This document shows, piece after piece, positions 24,012-32,132 of a stretch of 64,000 nt of DNA. The notes beneath the pieces were generated by a model, which made no database searches, was not told where the DNA came from, and worked only from the letters and a program-made list of their open reading frames with translations. This stretch comes from Sphingomonas telluris. GTDB lineage: Bacteria > Pseudomonadota > Alphaproteobacteria > Sphingomonadales > Sphingomonadaceae. Where the stretch lies: contig NZ_JAKZHW010000001.1 in assembly GCF_022568775.1 (NCBI RefSeq), positions 1,426,001-1,490,000 on the forward strand. Reading direction: 5' to 3'. The position numbers were made by a program, and so were the translations under genes. How positions within the stretch are numbered: position 1 is the stretch's first letter; every line of letters begins with the position of its first letter.

Positions 24012-25997
24012 ATGGCCGCCGGGCAGCCGCCGACCCGCTACTCCGCGTTCATAAGCTACAACCACAAGGATCGCGCCTGGGCGGCGTGGCTGCACCGCGA
24101 GCTCGAACGCTATCGCTTGCCGCAGGCGCTGGTCGGCCGCGATGGGCCGTGGGGCCCGCTCGAGCGGAAGCTTCCACCAGTTTTCCAGGATCGAGAGGAG
24201 CTGGCGGCTTCCACGAACCTTGCGGACTCGGTCCGGCAAGCGCTCGGCGAAGCATCGAGCCTGATCGTCATCTGCTCGACGAACGGCGCGCAATCGCGCT
24301 GGGTGAACGAGGAAGTCCGGACCTTCGCAGCGCTCGGCAAGCGCCATCGCATCCAGTGCCTCATCGTCCCCGAAGCGAGCGGCGACGGCACGGTTCACCC
24401 GGAGGCCCACCTCTTTCCGCCGGCCCTACTCGACCTTGGAGCCGAACCGCTGGCAGCGGACGCGCGGCCAACTGGCGACGGCAAGCGCAACGCCTTCCTG
24501 AAGCTGGCCGCAGGCGTCATCGGCGTCCGCTACGATGAGCTTCGCCAGCGCGAGCAATCACGCCGGCAAAAGCGGCTTCTGACGCTCGCCGCAGCGGCAA
24601 GCGTTGGCTTCCTCATCATGACAGGCCTCACGATCTTTGCGCTGATCTCGCGCGCGCAGGCGGTTCATGAGCGTGATGTTGCGCGGCAGAAAACCATTAC
24701 GGCGCAACGCACGACCGACTTCGTGAAAGGCCTGTTCCAGGTCTCGGACCCGTCGGAATCCAAGGGCGAGAGCATCACCGCAATGGAAGTCCTCGATCGC
24801 GGCGCGCGCCAGATCGAAGGCGAACTCGGAAACGAGCCCGACGTGAAGGCGGAGCTCGTGAGCACGTTGAGCGAGGTCTACATCGGCCTCGGCTCGTTCC
24901 GGCGGGCGGACGACCTCATCCGCCGGTCCCTTGCCCTCAACGTCGGCAGCCGCGAGACGCGCAATCGGCAGCTTGCGGTGCTGGCCACCTCGCGCGCTCT
25001 GCAGGGCGAGTATGAGCAGGCGGTCGCGATCTACGATCGCGTGCTTCGGGGACTTGGGAAGCCGGAAAGTCTGCAGGATCCCGCGCTCTATTCGCGTGCG
25101 CTGACCGGGAAGGCGGAATCGCTCGCCGCGCTCGAGAAATATGACGAGGCGCGACCGCTCATTGCCAAGGCGCTGGAATGGGACCGGGCGAACGAGGGCG
25201 ATCGATCGCCTGCCGTGGCGCGCGACCTCGAATCCCTGGGGCTGCTGGACCAGATGGGCGACGACCTGCCCGCGTCGCGCCGGCACTATGCCGAGGCGCT
25301 GTCGATCCGCGCGTCGGTACAGGGGCGCCTTCATCCGAAGGTATCGGAAGACCTCAACCAACTCGGCACGGTGGCCTACCTGCAGACCGATCCGAAAGCG
25401 GCGGAAGGCTATTGGCGGCAGTCGCTGGAACTCGACCAGCAGGTCCTCGGTCCGCAGCATCCGGATCTGGCGGCGACGCTGAACAATCTCGCGCGAGTGA
25501 TGATCGAGCAGAGGAAGTTCAAGGAAGCTCTCCCGCTCCTGACCAGGAGCACCAACATATACCTCGCGCAGCGCTCCGAGACGCACGACGATTTGTCCTT
25601 CATCTTCTCCAACCAGGCGATTGCTCGTCGTGGACTCGGAGAAGAAGCTGCAGCCGAGGAGCTTTTCAGGAAGGCGCTGAAATCTGCGGAGTCGCACGAC
25701 AATCGACTCGTTGCGCCCATCCTGGTCGATCTTGCGGACATGGCTTGCGCTGGCGGGAACTATGCCGAGGGGCTGCGGAAGCTGGATCGGGCCGAGCCGC
25801 TAATGCGCGAGCGTTATCCGGACGACCCGTGGCGCACTGCCTGGGTGCAGAACACGCGCGGCGCTTGCCTCGTCAGACAGGGCAACAGTTCCGGCAAGCA
25901 AATGATTACCTCCAGCGCGGCAGTCATCCTGAAGCGCTGGCCCAAGGACAGCCTGTTTGGTGTCGAGGTTCAGCGCCGGCTGAAGCTTAGCTCCTAG
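24012..25997 (+). CDS. TIR domain - transmembrane - TPR protein
   Basis: 661 residues. The TIR domain is residues ~9-150: [21 protein letters not shown] (box 1), [12 protein letters not shown], and SRWVNEEV, where Glu100/Glu101 occupies the catalytic glutamate position of NAD-cleaving TIRs. One membrane helix is at ~189-212. Residues ~290-650 contain tetratricopeptide-like repeats ([49 protein letters not shown]). Known: TIR domains in bacteria can be NADases or signalling scaffolds, and TPRs bind proteins. Inference: a membrane-anchored sensor/effector with cytoplasmic TIR and TPRs on the other side of the membrane. The 3' end overlaps queA by 11 bases (convergent). Confidence 0.88.
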   Translation: MAAGQPPTRYSAFISYNHKDRAWAAWLHRELERYRLPQALVGRDGPWGPLERKLPPVFQDREELAASTNLADSVRQALGEASSLIVICSTNGAQSRWVNEEVRTFAALGKRHRIQCLIVPEASGDGTVHPEAHLFPPALLDLGAEPLAADARPTGDGKRNAFLKLAAGVIGVRYDELRQREQSRRQKRLLTLAAAASVGFLIMTGLTIFALISRAQAVHERDVARQKTITAQRTTDFVKGLFQVSDPSESKGESITAMEVLDRGARQIEGELGNEPDVKAELVSTLSEVYIGLGSFRRADDLIRRSLALNVGSRETRNRQLAVLATSRALQGEYEQAVAIYDRVLRGLGKPESLQDPALYSRALTGKAESLAALEKYDEARPLIAKALEWDRANEGDRSPAVARDLESLGLLDQMGDDLPASRRHYAEALSIRASVQGRLHPKVSEDLNQLGTVAYLQTDPKAAEGYWRQSLELDQQVLGPQHPDLAATLNNLARVMIEQRKFKEALPLLTRSTNIYLAQRSETHDDLSFIFSNQAIARRGLGEEAAAEELFRKALKSAESHDNRLVAPILVDLADMACAGGNYAEGLRKLDRAEPLMRERYPDDPWRTAWVQNTRGACLVRQGNSSGKQMITSSAAVILKRWPKDSLFGVEVQRRLKLSS

Positions 25998-27021
25998 CGG
26001 GCAGCAATAAGCTGCCGTCACCATAGCTGTAGAAGCGGTAGCCCTTTTCGACGGCTTGTCGGTACGCCGCCTTCATGACGTCCAGGCCCATCAGCGCGCT
26101 GACGAGCATGAAGAGCGTCGATTTGGGCAGGTGGAAGTTCGTCACGAGGCCGTCGACCGCCTTGAAGCGATAGCCGGGCGTGATGAAGATGGCCGTGTCG
26201 CTTTCGAAAGGCTGGATAATGCCGCCGTCGTCCGCGGCGCTTTCGAGCAGGCGGAGCGAAGTCGTGCCGACCGCGATCAGCCTGCCTCCCGAGGCTCGGA
26301 CGGCGTTCAGCCGACCCGCCGTTTCTGCGTCGATGCGACCCCACTCTGCGTGCATTCGGTGCTCGGTCGTGTCCTCCGCCTTCACGGGTAGGAAAGTGCC
26401 TGCACCAACGTGCAGTGTCAGCGTCTCACGGCTAATGCCGCGTGCTTCCAGCTGCTCGATCAAGCGCGGCGTGAAGTGCAACGCGGCAGTCGGTGCAGCG
26501 ACGGCTCCCTCCTCCCGCGCGAACATCGTCTGGTAATCCTCACGATCGGCTTCATCAGCTGGACGGCGCGAGGCGATGTAGGGCGGAAGCGGCATCCTAC
26601 CGGCTCGTTCGAGCAGGACTTCGACGGGCTCGTCGCCGTGAAAACTCAGCAGGATTGCGCCCTGCTCGTCGCGCTCCACCGCTGACGCGCAAACGCCTCC
26701 ACCGAATTCGATCACGTCGCCATCGCGGACGCGCTTCGCGTTGCGGACGAAGGCCCACCAGTCGCGGGGCCCTTCCCGCTTGTGGAGCGTGGCGCCAATG
26801 CTGGCCTCGCGGCGGCGGCCTTCGAGTTGCGCCGGAATGACCCGCGTATCGTTGAAGACGAGCACGTCGCCAGGCCGAAGCAGGTTCGGCAGGTCGAGAA
26901 CCGCTTTGTCCGAGATCTGATCGCCCTCGACGAGCAGCAGACGCGCCGCATCGCGCGGCTTCGCCGGCCGCAAGGCGATCAGCTCGGCAGGAAGGTCGAA
27001 GTCGAAAAGGTCGACGCGCAT
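25987..27021 (-). CDS. queA: S-adenosylmethionine:tRNA ribosyltransferase-isomerase
   Basis: 344 residues. Converts preQ1-tRNA to epoxyqueuosine using the ribosyl part of SAM. Seen: [74 protein letters not shown] (cut here as LHVGAGTF and EHRMH), [10 protein letters not shown] and [16 protein letters not shown], all family signatures. It is the last gene of the xseB-ispA-coaD-ppi-queA run, 12 bases after the isomerase gene. Confidence 0.96.
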   Translation of the reverse strand: MRVDLFDFDLPAELIALRPAKPRDAARLLLVEGDQISDKAVLDLPNLLRPGDVLVFNDTRVIPAQLEGRRREASIGATLHKREGPRDWWAFVRNAKRVRDGDVIEFGGGVCASAVERDEQGAILLSFHGDEPVEVLLERAGRMPLPPYIASRRPADEADREDYQTMFAREEGAVAAPTAALHFTPRLIEQLEARGISRETLTLHVGAGTFLPVKAEDTTEHRMHAEWGRIDAETAGRLNAVRASGGRLIAVGTTSLRLLESAADDGGIIQPFESDTAIFITPGYRFKAVDGLVTNFHLPKSTLFMLVSALMGLDVMKAAYRQAVEKGYRFYSYGDGSLLLPARS

Positions 27022-27033
27022 CCGCGCGCCCTA

Positions 27034-27609
27034 CTAGTTCCCGATCCTCGCGTGAACGATCGTCGTCGGTTCGGCGGGCGGCTCGCCCGGAGCGATCTTG
27101 TCGACGGCGTCCATGCCCGAAATGACGCGGCCATAGATCGTGTAATGCTTGTCGAGCATCGCGTTCGGACCATAGGCGATGAAGAACTGGCTGTTCGCCG
27201 AGTCCACGTCACCGTCGGCGCGCGCCGCGCCCAGCGTTCCCCGCATGAACGGCAGAGAGCTGAACTCGGCCTTCACGTTCGGAAGAGTCGAACCGCCCTC
27301 ACCCGTTCCCTTCGGATCGCCGCTCTGCGCCATGAAGCCCGGGATCACGCGGTGGAACTTGAGGCCGTCATAGAAGCCGTTCTTCGCGAGCTGGCGCATC
27401 CGCTCGACGTGCAGCGGCGCGACGTCCGGACGGAGGAGGATCACGACCGTCCCGCCATTGCTGAGTTCGAGCGTCAGGCGGTTCTGGGGGTCGTTGGCGA
27501 CTTCCGGAGGGGCGATGCTGCTCTGAACCGGCACTGCGGGCGCCTGCGGCCCCGGCTTGGCCGCCACGAGCGCGATTGCGGCGAACGAAAGCAAAACTCG
27601 AGCGATCAT
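27034..27609 (-). CDS. periplasmic cyclophilin-type peptidyl-prolyl isomerase
   Basis: 191 residues. Signal peptide MIARVLLSFAAIALVAA, then the cyclophilin core: FHRVIPGFMAQSGDP (with the active Arg), GTLGAARADGDVDSANSQFFI and YGRVISGMDAVDKI. Catalyses cis-trans isomerisation of prolyl bonds, here probably in the periplasm. Start overlaps the coaD stop as ATGA, so it is co-translated with coaD. Short bacterial form. Confidence 0.93.
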   Translation of the reverse strand: MIARVLLSFAAIALVAAKPGPQAPAVPVQSSIAPPEVANDPQNRLTLELSNGGTVVILLRPDVAPLHVERMRQLAKNGFYDGLKFHRVIPGFMAQSGDPKGTGEGGSTLPNVKAEFSSLPFMRGTLGAARADGDVDSANSQFFIAYGPNAMLDKHYTIYGRVISGMDAVDKIAPGEPPAEPTTIVHARIGN

Positions 27610-28106
27610 GCGCCCATTTCTCCTTCAAGATGACGTTTGACGTCCTGAGCCACGGCGGGCGTTACGAACTTGTCGATGCAGCCGCCATAGCGCGCAATCT
27701 CCTTAACCAGCCGTGACGCGATCGGCTGGAGGGAGACGTCGGCCATGAGGAAGACGGTCTCTATGTCGTCGTTCAGCTGCTGGTTCATGCCGGCCATCTG
27801 GAACTCGTACTCGAAGTCCGCGACGGCCCTGAGACCACGGATGATCATGGTCGCCTTCTGCGATTCCGCGAAGTCCATGAGCAAGGAATCGAATTCGACG
27901 ACCGTGATGTTGGCGCCGAGTCCTGACACCTCACGCCGGACCATCGCCAACCGCTCGGAGATGGTGAACATCGGCTCCTTGGAGGGATTGGTGGTCACGC
28001 CGATGACCAGCTGGTCCACCAGGTGAGCGCCGCGGCGGATGATGTCGATGTGCCCGAGCGTAATGGGGTCGAAGGTCCCCGGATAGACGCCGATCCGCTC
28101 CGCCAT
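27606..28106 (-). CDS. coaD: phosphopantetheine adenylyltransferase
   Basis: 166 residues. Fourth step of CoA synthesis: transfers AMP from ATP to 4'-phosphopantetheine. Nucleotidyltransferase motif GTFDPITLGHIDII (T/HxGH), Asn-Pro-Ser-Lys stretch TTNPSKEPMF, and IIRGLRAVADFEYEFQMAGMN are diagnostic. Normal length. Nine bases after the ispA stop. Confidence 0.96.
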   Translation of the reverse strand: MAERIGVYPGTFDPITLGHIDIIRRGAHLVDQLVIGVTTNPSKEPMFTISERLAMVRREVSGLGANITVVEFDSLLMDFAESQKATMIIRGLRAVADFEYEFQMAGMNQQLNDDIETVFLMADVSLQPIASRLVKEIARYGGCIDKFVTPAVAQDVKRHLEGEMGA

Positions 28107-28115
28107 ACGCTCTCC

Positions 28116-29030
28116 CTAGTGGTTCCGCTCAATAGCAAAGCGCGCGAGCGCCCGCAGCAGGTCGGCTTCGGAGCCGTGGTCCGCCAGATGCTCGATAGCC
28201 TGCTCGACGAGGAAGCGCGCCTGCTGCTCCGCCCGTTGGGGACCGAGGACGGAAACGAACGTCGCCTTCCCTGCTTCTGCGTCCTTGCCCGTGCGCTTCC
28301 CCGCACGCTCAGGGTCGCCGGCATGGTCGATGAGATCGTCCGCGATCTGGAAGGCGAGCCCGATGTTGCGCGCGTAGCCGCGGTAAGGCGTGCGTGCCTC
28401 AGCCGGCAGGTGCGCCATGACGCACGGTGCCTCGACCGCATACTCGATCAGCGCGCCGGTCTTGAGCTGCTGAAGCCGCGTTATCGCGGGGAGATCGAGC
28501 GACTGCCCCTCCGCGGCAAGGTCCATCATCTGACCACCGGCCATGCCGTTGGGGCCGGACGCTCGGGCAAGTTCGATCGTCAGCTCGGACCGGACGAAAG
28601 GATCCTCGTGGGTCGCGGGATCGGCGAGGATCTCGAAGGCCAGCGCGTGAAGGCTGTCGCCGGCAAGAATTGCGGCCGCCTCGCCGAATGCCTTGTGCAC
28701 GGTCGGCTTGCCGCGACGGACGTCGTCGTCATCCATGCATGGCAGGTCGTCGTGGATCAGCGAGTAGACGTGGATCGCTTCGATAGCCGCGCCGGCACGC
28801 AGCGCTCGATCGCGGTCGATGCCGAACAGGCGCGCTCCGGCGACGGTCAGCAATGGGCGAAGACGCTTGCCTCCACCGATCGCCGCGTGGCGCATCGCGG
28901 CGAACAGGATGTCGCGGCCATCGTCGCGGGAGACGAGCAACTGGCCGAAGAGCTCGTCGATCTCTCTGCAAACACGGCTCGCCTCTTCATCGAGCTCGAG
29001 CCTCAGGCGATCGAGTGTCTCAACCGGCAT
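28116..29030 (-). CDS. ispA: short-chain polyprenyl diphosphate synthase (farnesyl/geranyl type)
   Basis: 304 residues from the ATG that overlaps the end of xseB by 11 bases. First Asp-rich motif DDLPCMDDDD, Lys/Arg in GGGKRLRPLL, second Asp-rich motif AFQIADDLIDH. Two residues (PC) in the first motif are typical of bacterial farnesyl synthases (type II). Condenses IPP with allylic diphosphates for isoprenoids. Neighbour xseB supports the ispA assignment; geranylgeranyl chain length cannot be excluded. Confidence 0.92.
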   Translation of the reverse strand: MPVETLDRLRLELDEEASRVCREIDELFGQLLVSRDDGRDILFAAMRHAAIGGGKRLRPLLTVAGARLFGIDRDRALRAGAAIEAIHVYSLIHDDLPCMDDDDVRRGKPTVHKAFGEAAAILAGDSLHALAFEILADPATHEDPFVRSELTIELARASGPNGMAGGQMMDLAAEGQSLDLPAITRLQQLKTGALIEYAVEAPCVMAHLPAEARTPYRGYARNIGLAFQIADDLIDHAGDPERAGKRTGKDAEAGKATFVSVLGPQRAEQQARFLVEQAIEHLADHGSEADLLRALARFAIERNH

Positions 29031-29265
29031 CGAAGGGAGTGACTCCCGCCGGGCGTCCCTCGGCACCGAAAGCGATCTGCTCGATGCGGGCCTGCGCCGC
29101 CTTCAGCCGCGCCTCGCAGTGCCGGCGGAGGCGATCGCCCTCCTGATAGAGCTCGATGGACTGATCGAGCGGAGCCTCGCCGCGCTCGAGGAGACGGACG
29201 ATCTCCTCCAGCCGCGCGAGGGCCGCTTCGAAGCTCAGGTCGCTCTGCTGTTCGGGCACGTCCAT
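29020..29265 (-). CDS. xseB: exodeoxyribonuclease VII small subunit
   Basis: 81 residues. LSFEAALARLEEIVRLLERG and LDQSIELYQEGDRLRRHCE match XseB closely. It forms helical bundles around XseA, which degrades ssDNA; xseA is not in the window. First gene of the run through ispA, coaD, ppi and queA. Confidence 0.93.
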   Translation of the reverse strand: MDVPEQQSDLSFEAALARLEEIVRLLERGEAPLDQSIELYQEGDRLRRHCEARLKAAQARIEQIAFGAEGRPAGVTPFDAG

Positions 29266-29296
29266 GGCCGAGGAATGAGCCTAGCGAGGAGTCAAA

Positions 29297-29995
29297 TCAA
29301 CGGCGGAACGGGTCGCGGATGCCCGGGACGATTTCGTCGGAGGGAGCCTCGTCGCCAGCTTCCGCAGCCGCAAGAGCGGCCTCCGCCTCGCGGGCATGCT
29401 GCTCGCGTTCGTGGCGAAGTTGCTCGATCAGGGCGTCGCGGTCGCTCTCGAAGCGCTCGTCGGTCGGAGCGGCGGCGCCGGCGGCCTTCTGGGCCTTGGC
29501 GATAGACGCATCGAGCTCGCGCTGGCTGGTGAGGCCCAGCGTGACCGGATCCTTCGGCGTGATGTTCGCCATGTTCCAGTGCGTGCGGTCGCGGATCGCG
29601 GCGATGGTCGTGCGGGTCGTGCCGATCAGCTTGCTGATCTGGCCGTCGCTGACCTCGGGATGGTTCTTGATGATCCAGGCGATCCCGTCCGGCTTGTCCT
29701 GGCGCTTCGAGACTGGCGTGTAGCGCGGGCCCTTGGTGCGGCGGACCGGATCGGGCGCCTTGTGCATCTGCAGGGCGTAGGACGAGTCCTTCTGGCCCTT
29801 CTCGATTTCCTCGTGGGTCAGCTCGCCGGCGCGAACGGGGTCCCGGCCGGTCAGCTTGGTGGCAGCCGTGTCATCCGCGATCGCCTGCACTTCGAGGATG
29901 TGCAGCCCGCAGAACTCGGCAATCTGCTCGAACGTGAGCGAGGTATTTTCGACCAGCCAGGCAGCGGTCGCATGGGGCATCAGGGGCTGGGCCAC
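29297..29995 (-). CDS. DUF1013 protein, cell-cycle transcriptional regulator TrcR-like
   Basis: 232 residues. Opens MAQPLMPHATAAWLVENTSLTF with an HTH at ~20-40 (FEQIAEFCGLHILEVQAIAD), then DPVRAGELTHEEIEKGQKD, then a second HTH-like region DGIAWIIKNHPEVSDGQISKLIGTT (about 100-125). This is the conserved alphaproteobacterial DUF1013 family, annotated TrcR in Caulobacter relatives. The C-terminus is an acidic Ala/Glu-rich tail. Own transcriptional unit, 31 bases before xseB on the same strand. DNA targets unknown. Confidence 0.88.
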   Translation of the reverse strand: MAQPLMPHATAAWLVENTSLTFEQIAEFCGLHILEVQAIADDTAATKLTGRDPVRAGELTHEEIEKGQKDSSYALQMHKAPDPVRRTKGPRYTPVSKRQDKPDGIAWIIKNHPEVSDGQISKLIGTTRTTIAAIRDRTHWNMANITPKDPVTLGLTSQRELDASIAKAQKAAGAAAPTDERFESDRDALIEQLRHEREQHAREAEAALAAAEAGDEAPSDEIVPGIRDPFRR

Positions 29996-30092
29996 TGGAA
30001 TCCTCCAGAGTTCAGAAATGAATAGGGCCGCCCCTCACGGAGCGGCCGGCGTTGGCTCGCGCTCTACGCCCGATGCCAATCTGGAGCAAGTG

Positions 30093-30713
30093 TCACGCGT
30101 CGATAGAAATGTAGTTCGGAACCGCCCTGATACGCTCAATCCAGGCGGCAATTCCCGGGTAATCCGCAAGCGCGAAGTCGGCGTCTTCCGCGACATGCGT
30201 ATAGGCGAACAAGGCGATGTCGGCGAGCGACAGCTGGTCCCCCGCGAACCAGTCCCGCTCGGTCAGATGCTCGTCCATCAATTCGAGAGCTGCCCTACCG
30301 GCCGCCTCCTTGGCCGGAATTTGCATCCGCTGCACGTCGCTTAGGTTGTCGAAGCCGACCCACCCCTTCCAGAAGCGCAAAGTGGCGATGTTCGGCTCGT
30401 GATTATACTGCTCGAAGAACATCCAGCGGAGCATGTCGGCGTGATCGAAGCGGTCCGCCGGAATGAGCGACGATCCCGTCGCGAGATAGTAGCACGCGGC
30501 ATTGCTCTCCGGGATGAAGCGGTCGCCGATCTGCAGGACGGGGATCCGCCCGTTGGAATTCACGCTGGCGAGGAACTCCGGCGTGCGGGTTTCGCCCTTC
30601 AGAATGTCATATTCGCGCCGCTCGATCGGTACCCCAAGCAGCGCTGCGGTCAGGCGCACTTTGTAGCAGTTTCCGGACTGCGCATATTCGTGGAGGATGA
30701 GCGTCTCGTTCAC
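30093..30713 (-). CDS. glutathione S-transferase family protein
   Basis: 206 residues. N-terminal thioredoxin fold with LILHEYAQSGNCYKVRLTAALLG (catalytic-position Ser/Cys), NSNGRIPVLQIGDRFIPESNAA (glutathione-binding ES). C-terminal helical domain FAGDQLSLADIALFAYTHVAE. Detoxification or thiol transfer; substrate unknown. Start overlaps the stop of the quinone oxidoreductase gene by four bases, suggesting a two-gene redox operon. A GGCCGC hairpin without U-run lies at ~30027-30048. Confidence 0.9.
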   Translation of the reverse strand: MNETLILHEYAQSGNCYKVRLTAALLGVPIERREYDILKGETRTPEFLASVNSNGRIPVLQIGDRFIPESNAACYYLATGSSLIPADRFDHADMLRWMFFEQYNHEPNIATLRFWKGWVGFDNLSDVQRMQIPAKEAAGRAALELMDEHLTERDWFAGDQLSLADIALFAYTHVAEDADFALADYPGIAAWIERIRAVPNYISIDA

Positions 30714-31711
30714 GCCTTCACATCGAGCACGATTTTTCCGACGTGATTGCCGGACTCCATGTGAGCGTGCGCGGCTGCCGCTTGGTCGAGCGGATAGACG
30801 CTGTCGATGACCGGCTTCAGACGGCCGCCTTCGGCATAGGGCCAGACGGTTCGGTTGAGCTCGTCGGCGACCATCGTCTTGAACTCGACCGAGCGCGGCC
30901 GCAGCGTCGAGCCGGTCAGCGTCAGCCGTCGGCGCATGATGTCGGGCACAGGCACTTCCGCTTTCGCGCCTCGCTGGAAGGCGATGGAAACGTGCCGCCC
31001 CTCGTCAGCCAGGCAGGCAATGTTGCGCGGAACGTAGTCGCCGCCGACCATGTCGAGCACGACGGACACTCCCTGACCTGACGTGACCTTCTTCACTTCC
31101 TCCACGAAGTCCTGCGTCTTGTAATTGACGGCGGTGGAGGCTCCGAGTTCCAGTGCGCGGGCGCATTTTTCATCGCTGCCGCAGGTCACGATGACGTGGA
31201 GGCCGAACAGCTTGCCGAGCGTGATGGCCATTGTTCCGATGCCGCTAGTCCCGCCATGCACCAGGACGAAGTCGCCGTCGGCCGCAAAGCCGCGTTCGAA
31301 CAGATTCGTCCAGACGGTGAAGAGGGTTTCCGGCATGGCCGCGGCTTCGTGCAGCCGCATAACCTCTGGGACGGTCAGGCAGGTCCCGGCGGGCGCCACG
31401 CAATATTCAGCGTAACCGCCCCCGGCAACTAGAGCGCAGACCCTCCTTCCGAGCTGGCTTTCCGCTCCGGGGCCGACCTCGACCACCACGCCCGCGACTT
31501 CCAGTCCGAGAATGTCGGGAGCTCCGGGCGGCGGCGGGTAAAGACCTCTCCGCTGGAGGATGTCGGGACGGTTGATCCCTGCCGCCGCGACTTCGATCAG
31601 GACTTCCCCGGCCCCCGGGCGTGGCACGGGACGCTCGATGACCGCGAGGTCCTCAGCCCCGTCGGGCTGGGGAGCGACGATCGCCTTCATGGACGCGGGT
31701 GTCTTGCTCAC
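30710..31711 (-). CDS. NAD(P)H-quinone oxidoreductase, zinc-free MDR (PIG3-like)
   Basis: 333 residues. MDR fold: GHTD-type catalytic region replaced by NRPDILQRRGLYPPPPGAP, typical of TP53I3/PIG3-like quinone reductases lacking zinc. Cofactor motif VHGGTSGIGTMAITLGK and VTCGSDEKCARALELGA. No structural-zinc Cys cluster. One-electron or two-electron quinone reduction using NADPH is expected. Operon with the downstream glutathione transferase. Confidence 0.9.
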   Translation of the reverse strand: MSKTPASMKAIVAPQPDGAEDLAVIERPVPRPGAGEVLIEVAAAGINRPDILQRRGLYPPPPGAPDILGLEVAGVVVEVGPGAESQLGRRVCALVAGGGYAEYCVAPAGTCLTVPEVMRLHEAAAMPETLFTVWTNLFERGFAADGDFVLVHGGTSGIGTMAITLGKLFGLHVIVTCGSDEKCARALELGASTAVNYKTQDFVEEVKKVTSGQGVSVVLDMVGGDYVPRNIACLADEGRHVSIAFQRGAKAEVPVPDIMRRRLTLTGSTLRPRSVEFKTMVADELNRTVWPYAEGGRLKPVIDSVYPLDQAAAAHAHMESGNHVGKIVLDVKA

Positions 31712-31759
31712 ACCGCGGGCTTATTGACAGCAGGACCGCATGGGTCAACGATTCCCGCC

Positions 31760-31957
31760 ATGGACCTGGACGATCTCTTTCCGAGCAAGCCGGGCGACCC
31801 GCTGACCGAGCTTGCAAAACAGGATCTCGATCCCATCTCGATCGAGGAACTCCACGCCCGCATCGAAGCCCTAAAAGCCGAGATCGCCCGAGTGGAGGCC
31901 CACATGAATCGCGCACAAGCGCACCGCTCGGCGGCCGAAGAGCTGTTCAAAAAGTAG
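31760..31957 (+). CDS. DUF1192 small coiled-coil protein
   Basis: 65 residues from the ATG giving MDLDDLFPSKPGDPLTEL. Then ISIEELHARIEALKAEIARVE, a coiled coil. This is the alphaproteobacterial DUF1192 pattern (DLDDLFP ... LSVEEL). Function unknown. Stands alone 175 bases upstream of clpA; an upstream Met at 31724 lacks conservation. Confidence 0.85.
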   Translation: MDLDDLFPSKPGDPLTELAKQDLDPISIEELHARIEALKAEIARVEAHMNRAQAHRSAAEELFKK

Positions 31958-32132
31958 CAGTACGTGTCGGGTGGGTGACACATCGCCCTCCTCGTTCAGC
32001 CTTCGACAAGCTTCCCTAGCGATATTCTGGGGATAAGCGGGTCCGCGCCCCTTGATTGCGCGTTTGCCGCGTATGACATTCGTTAAAAGAGCCCGGCCCA
32101 TTTCCGGGGATCCGGGCAGGAGTAAAATCTAA

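Noticed and set aside
32050..32080. Heat-shock promoter before clpA
   Set aside because: CTTGATT is present but the -10 half does not match at the right spacing.
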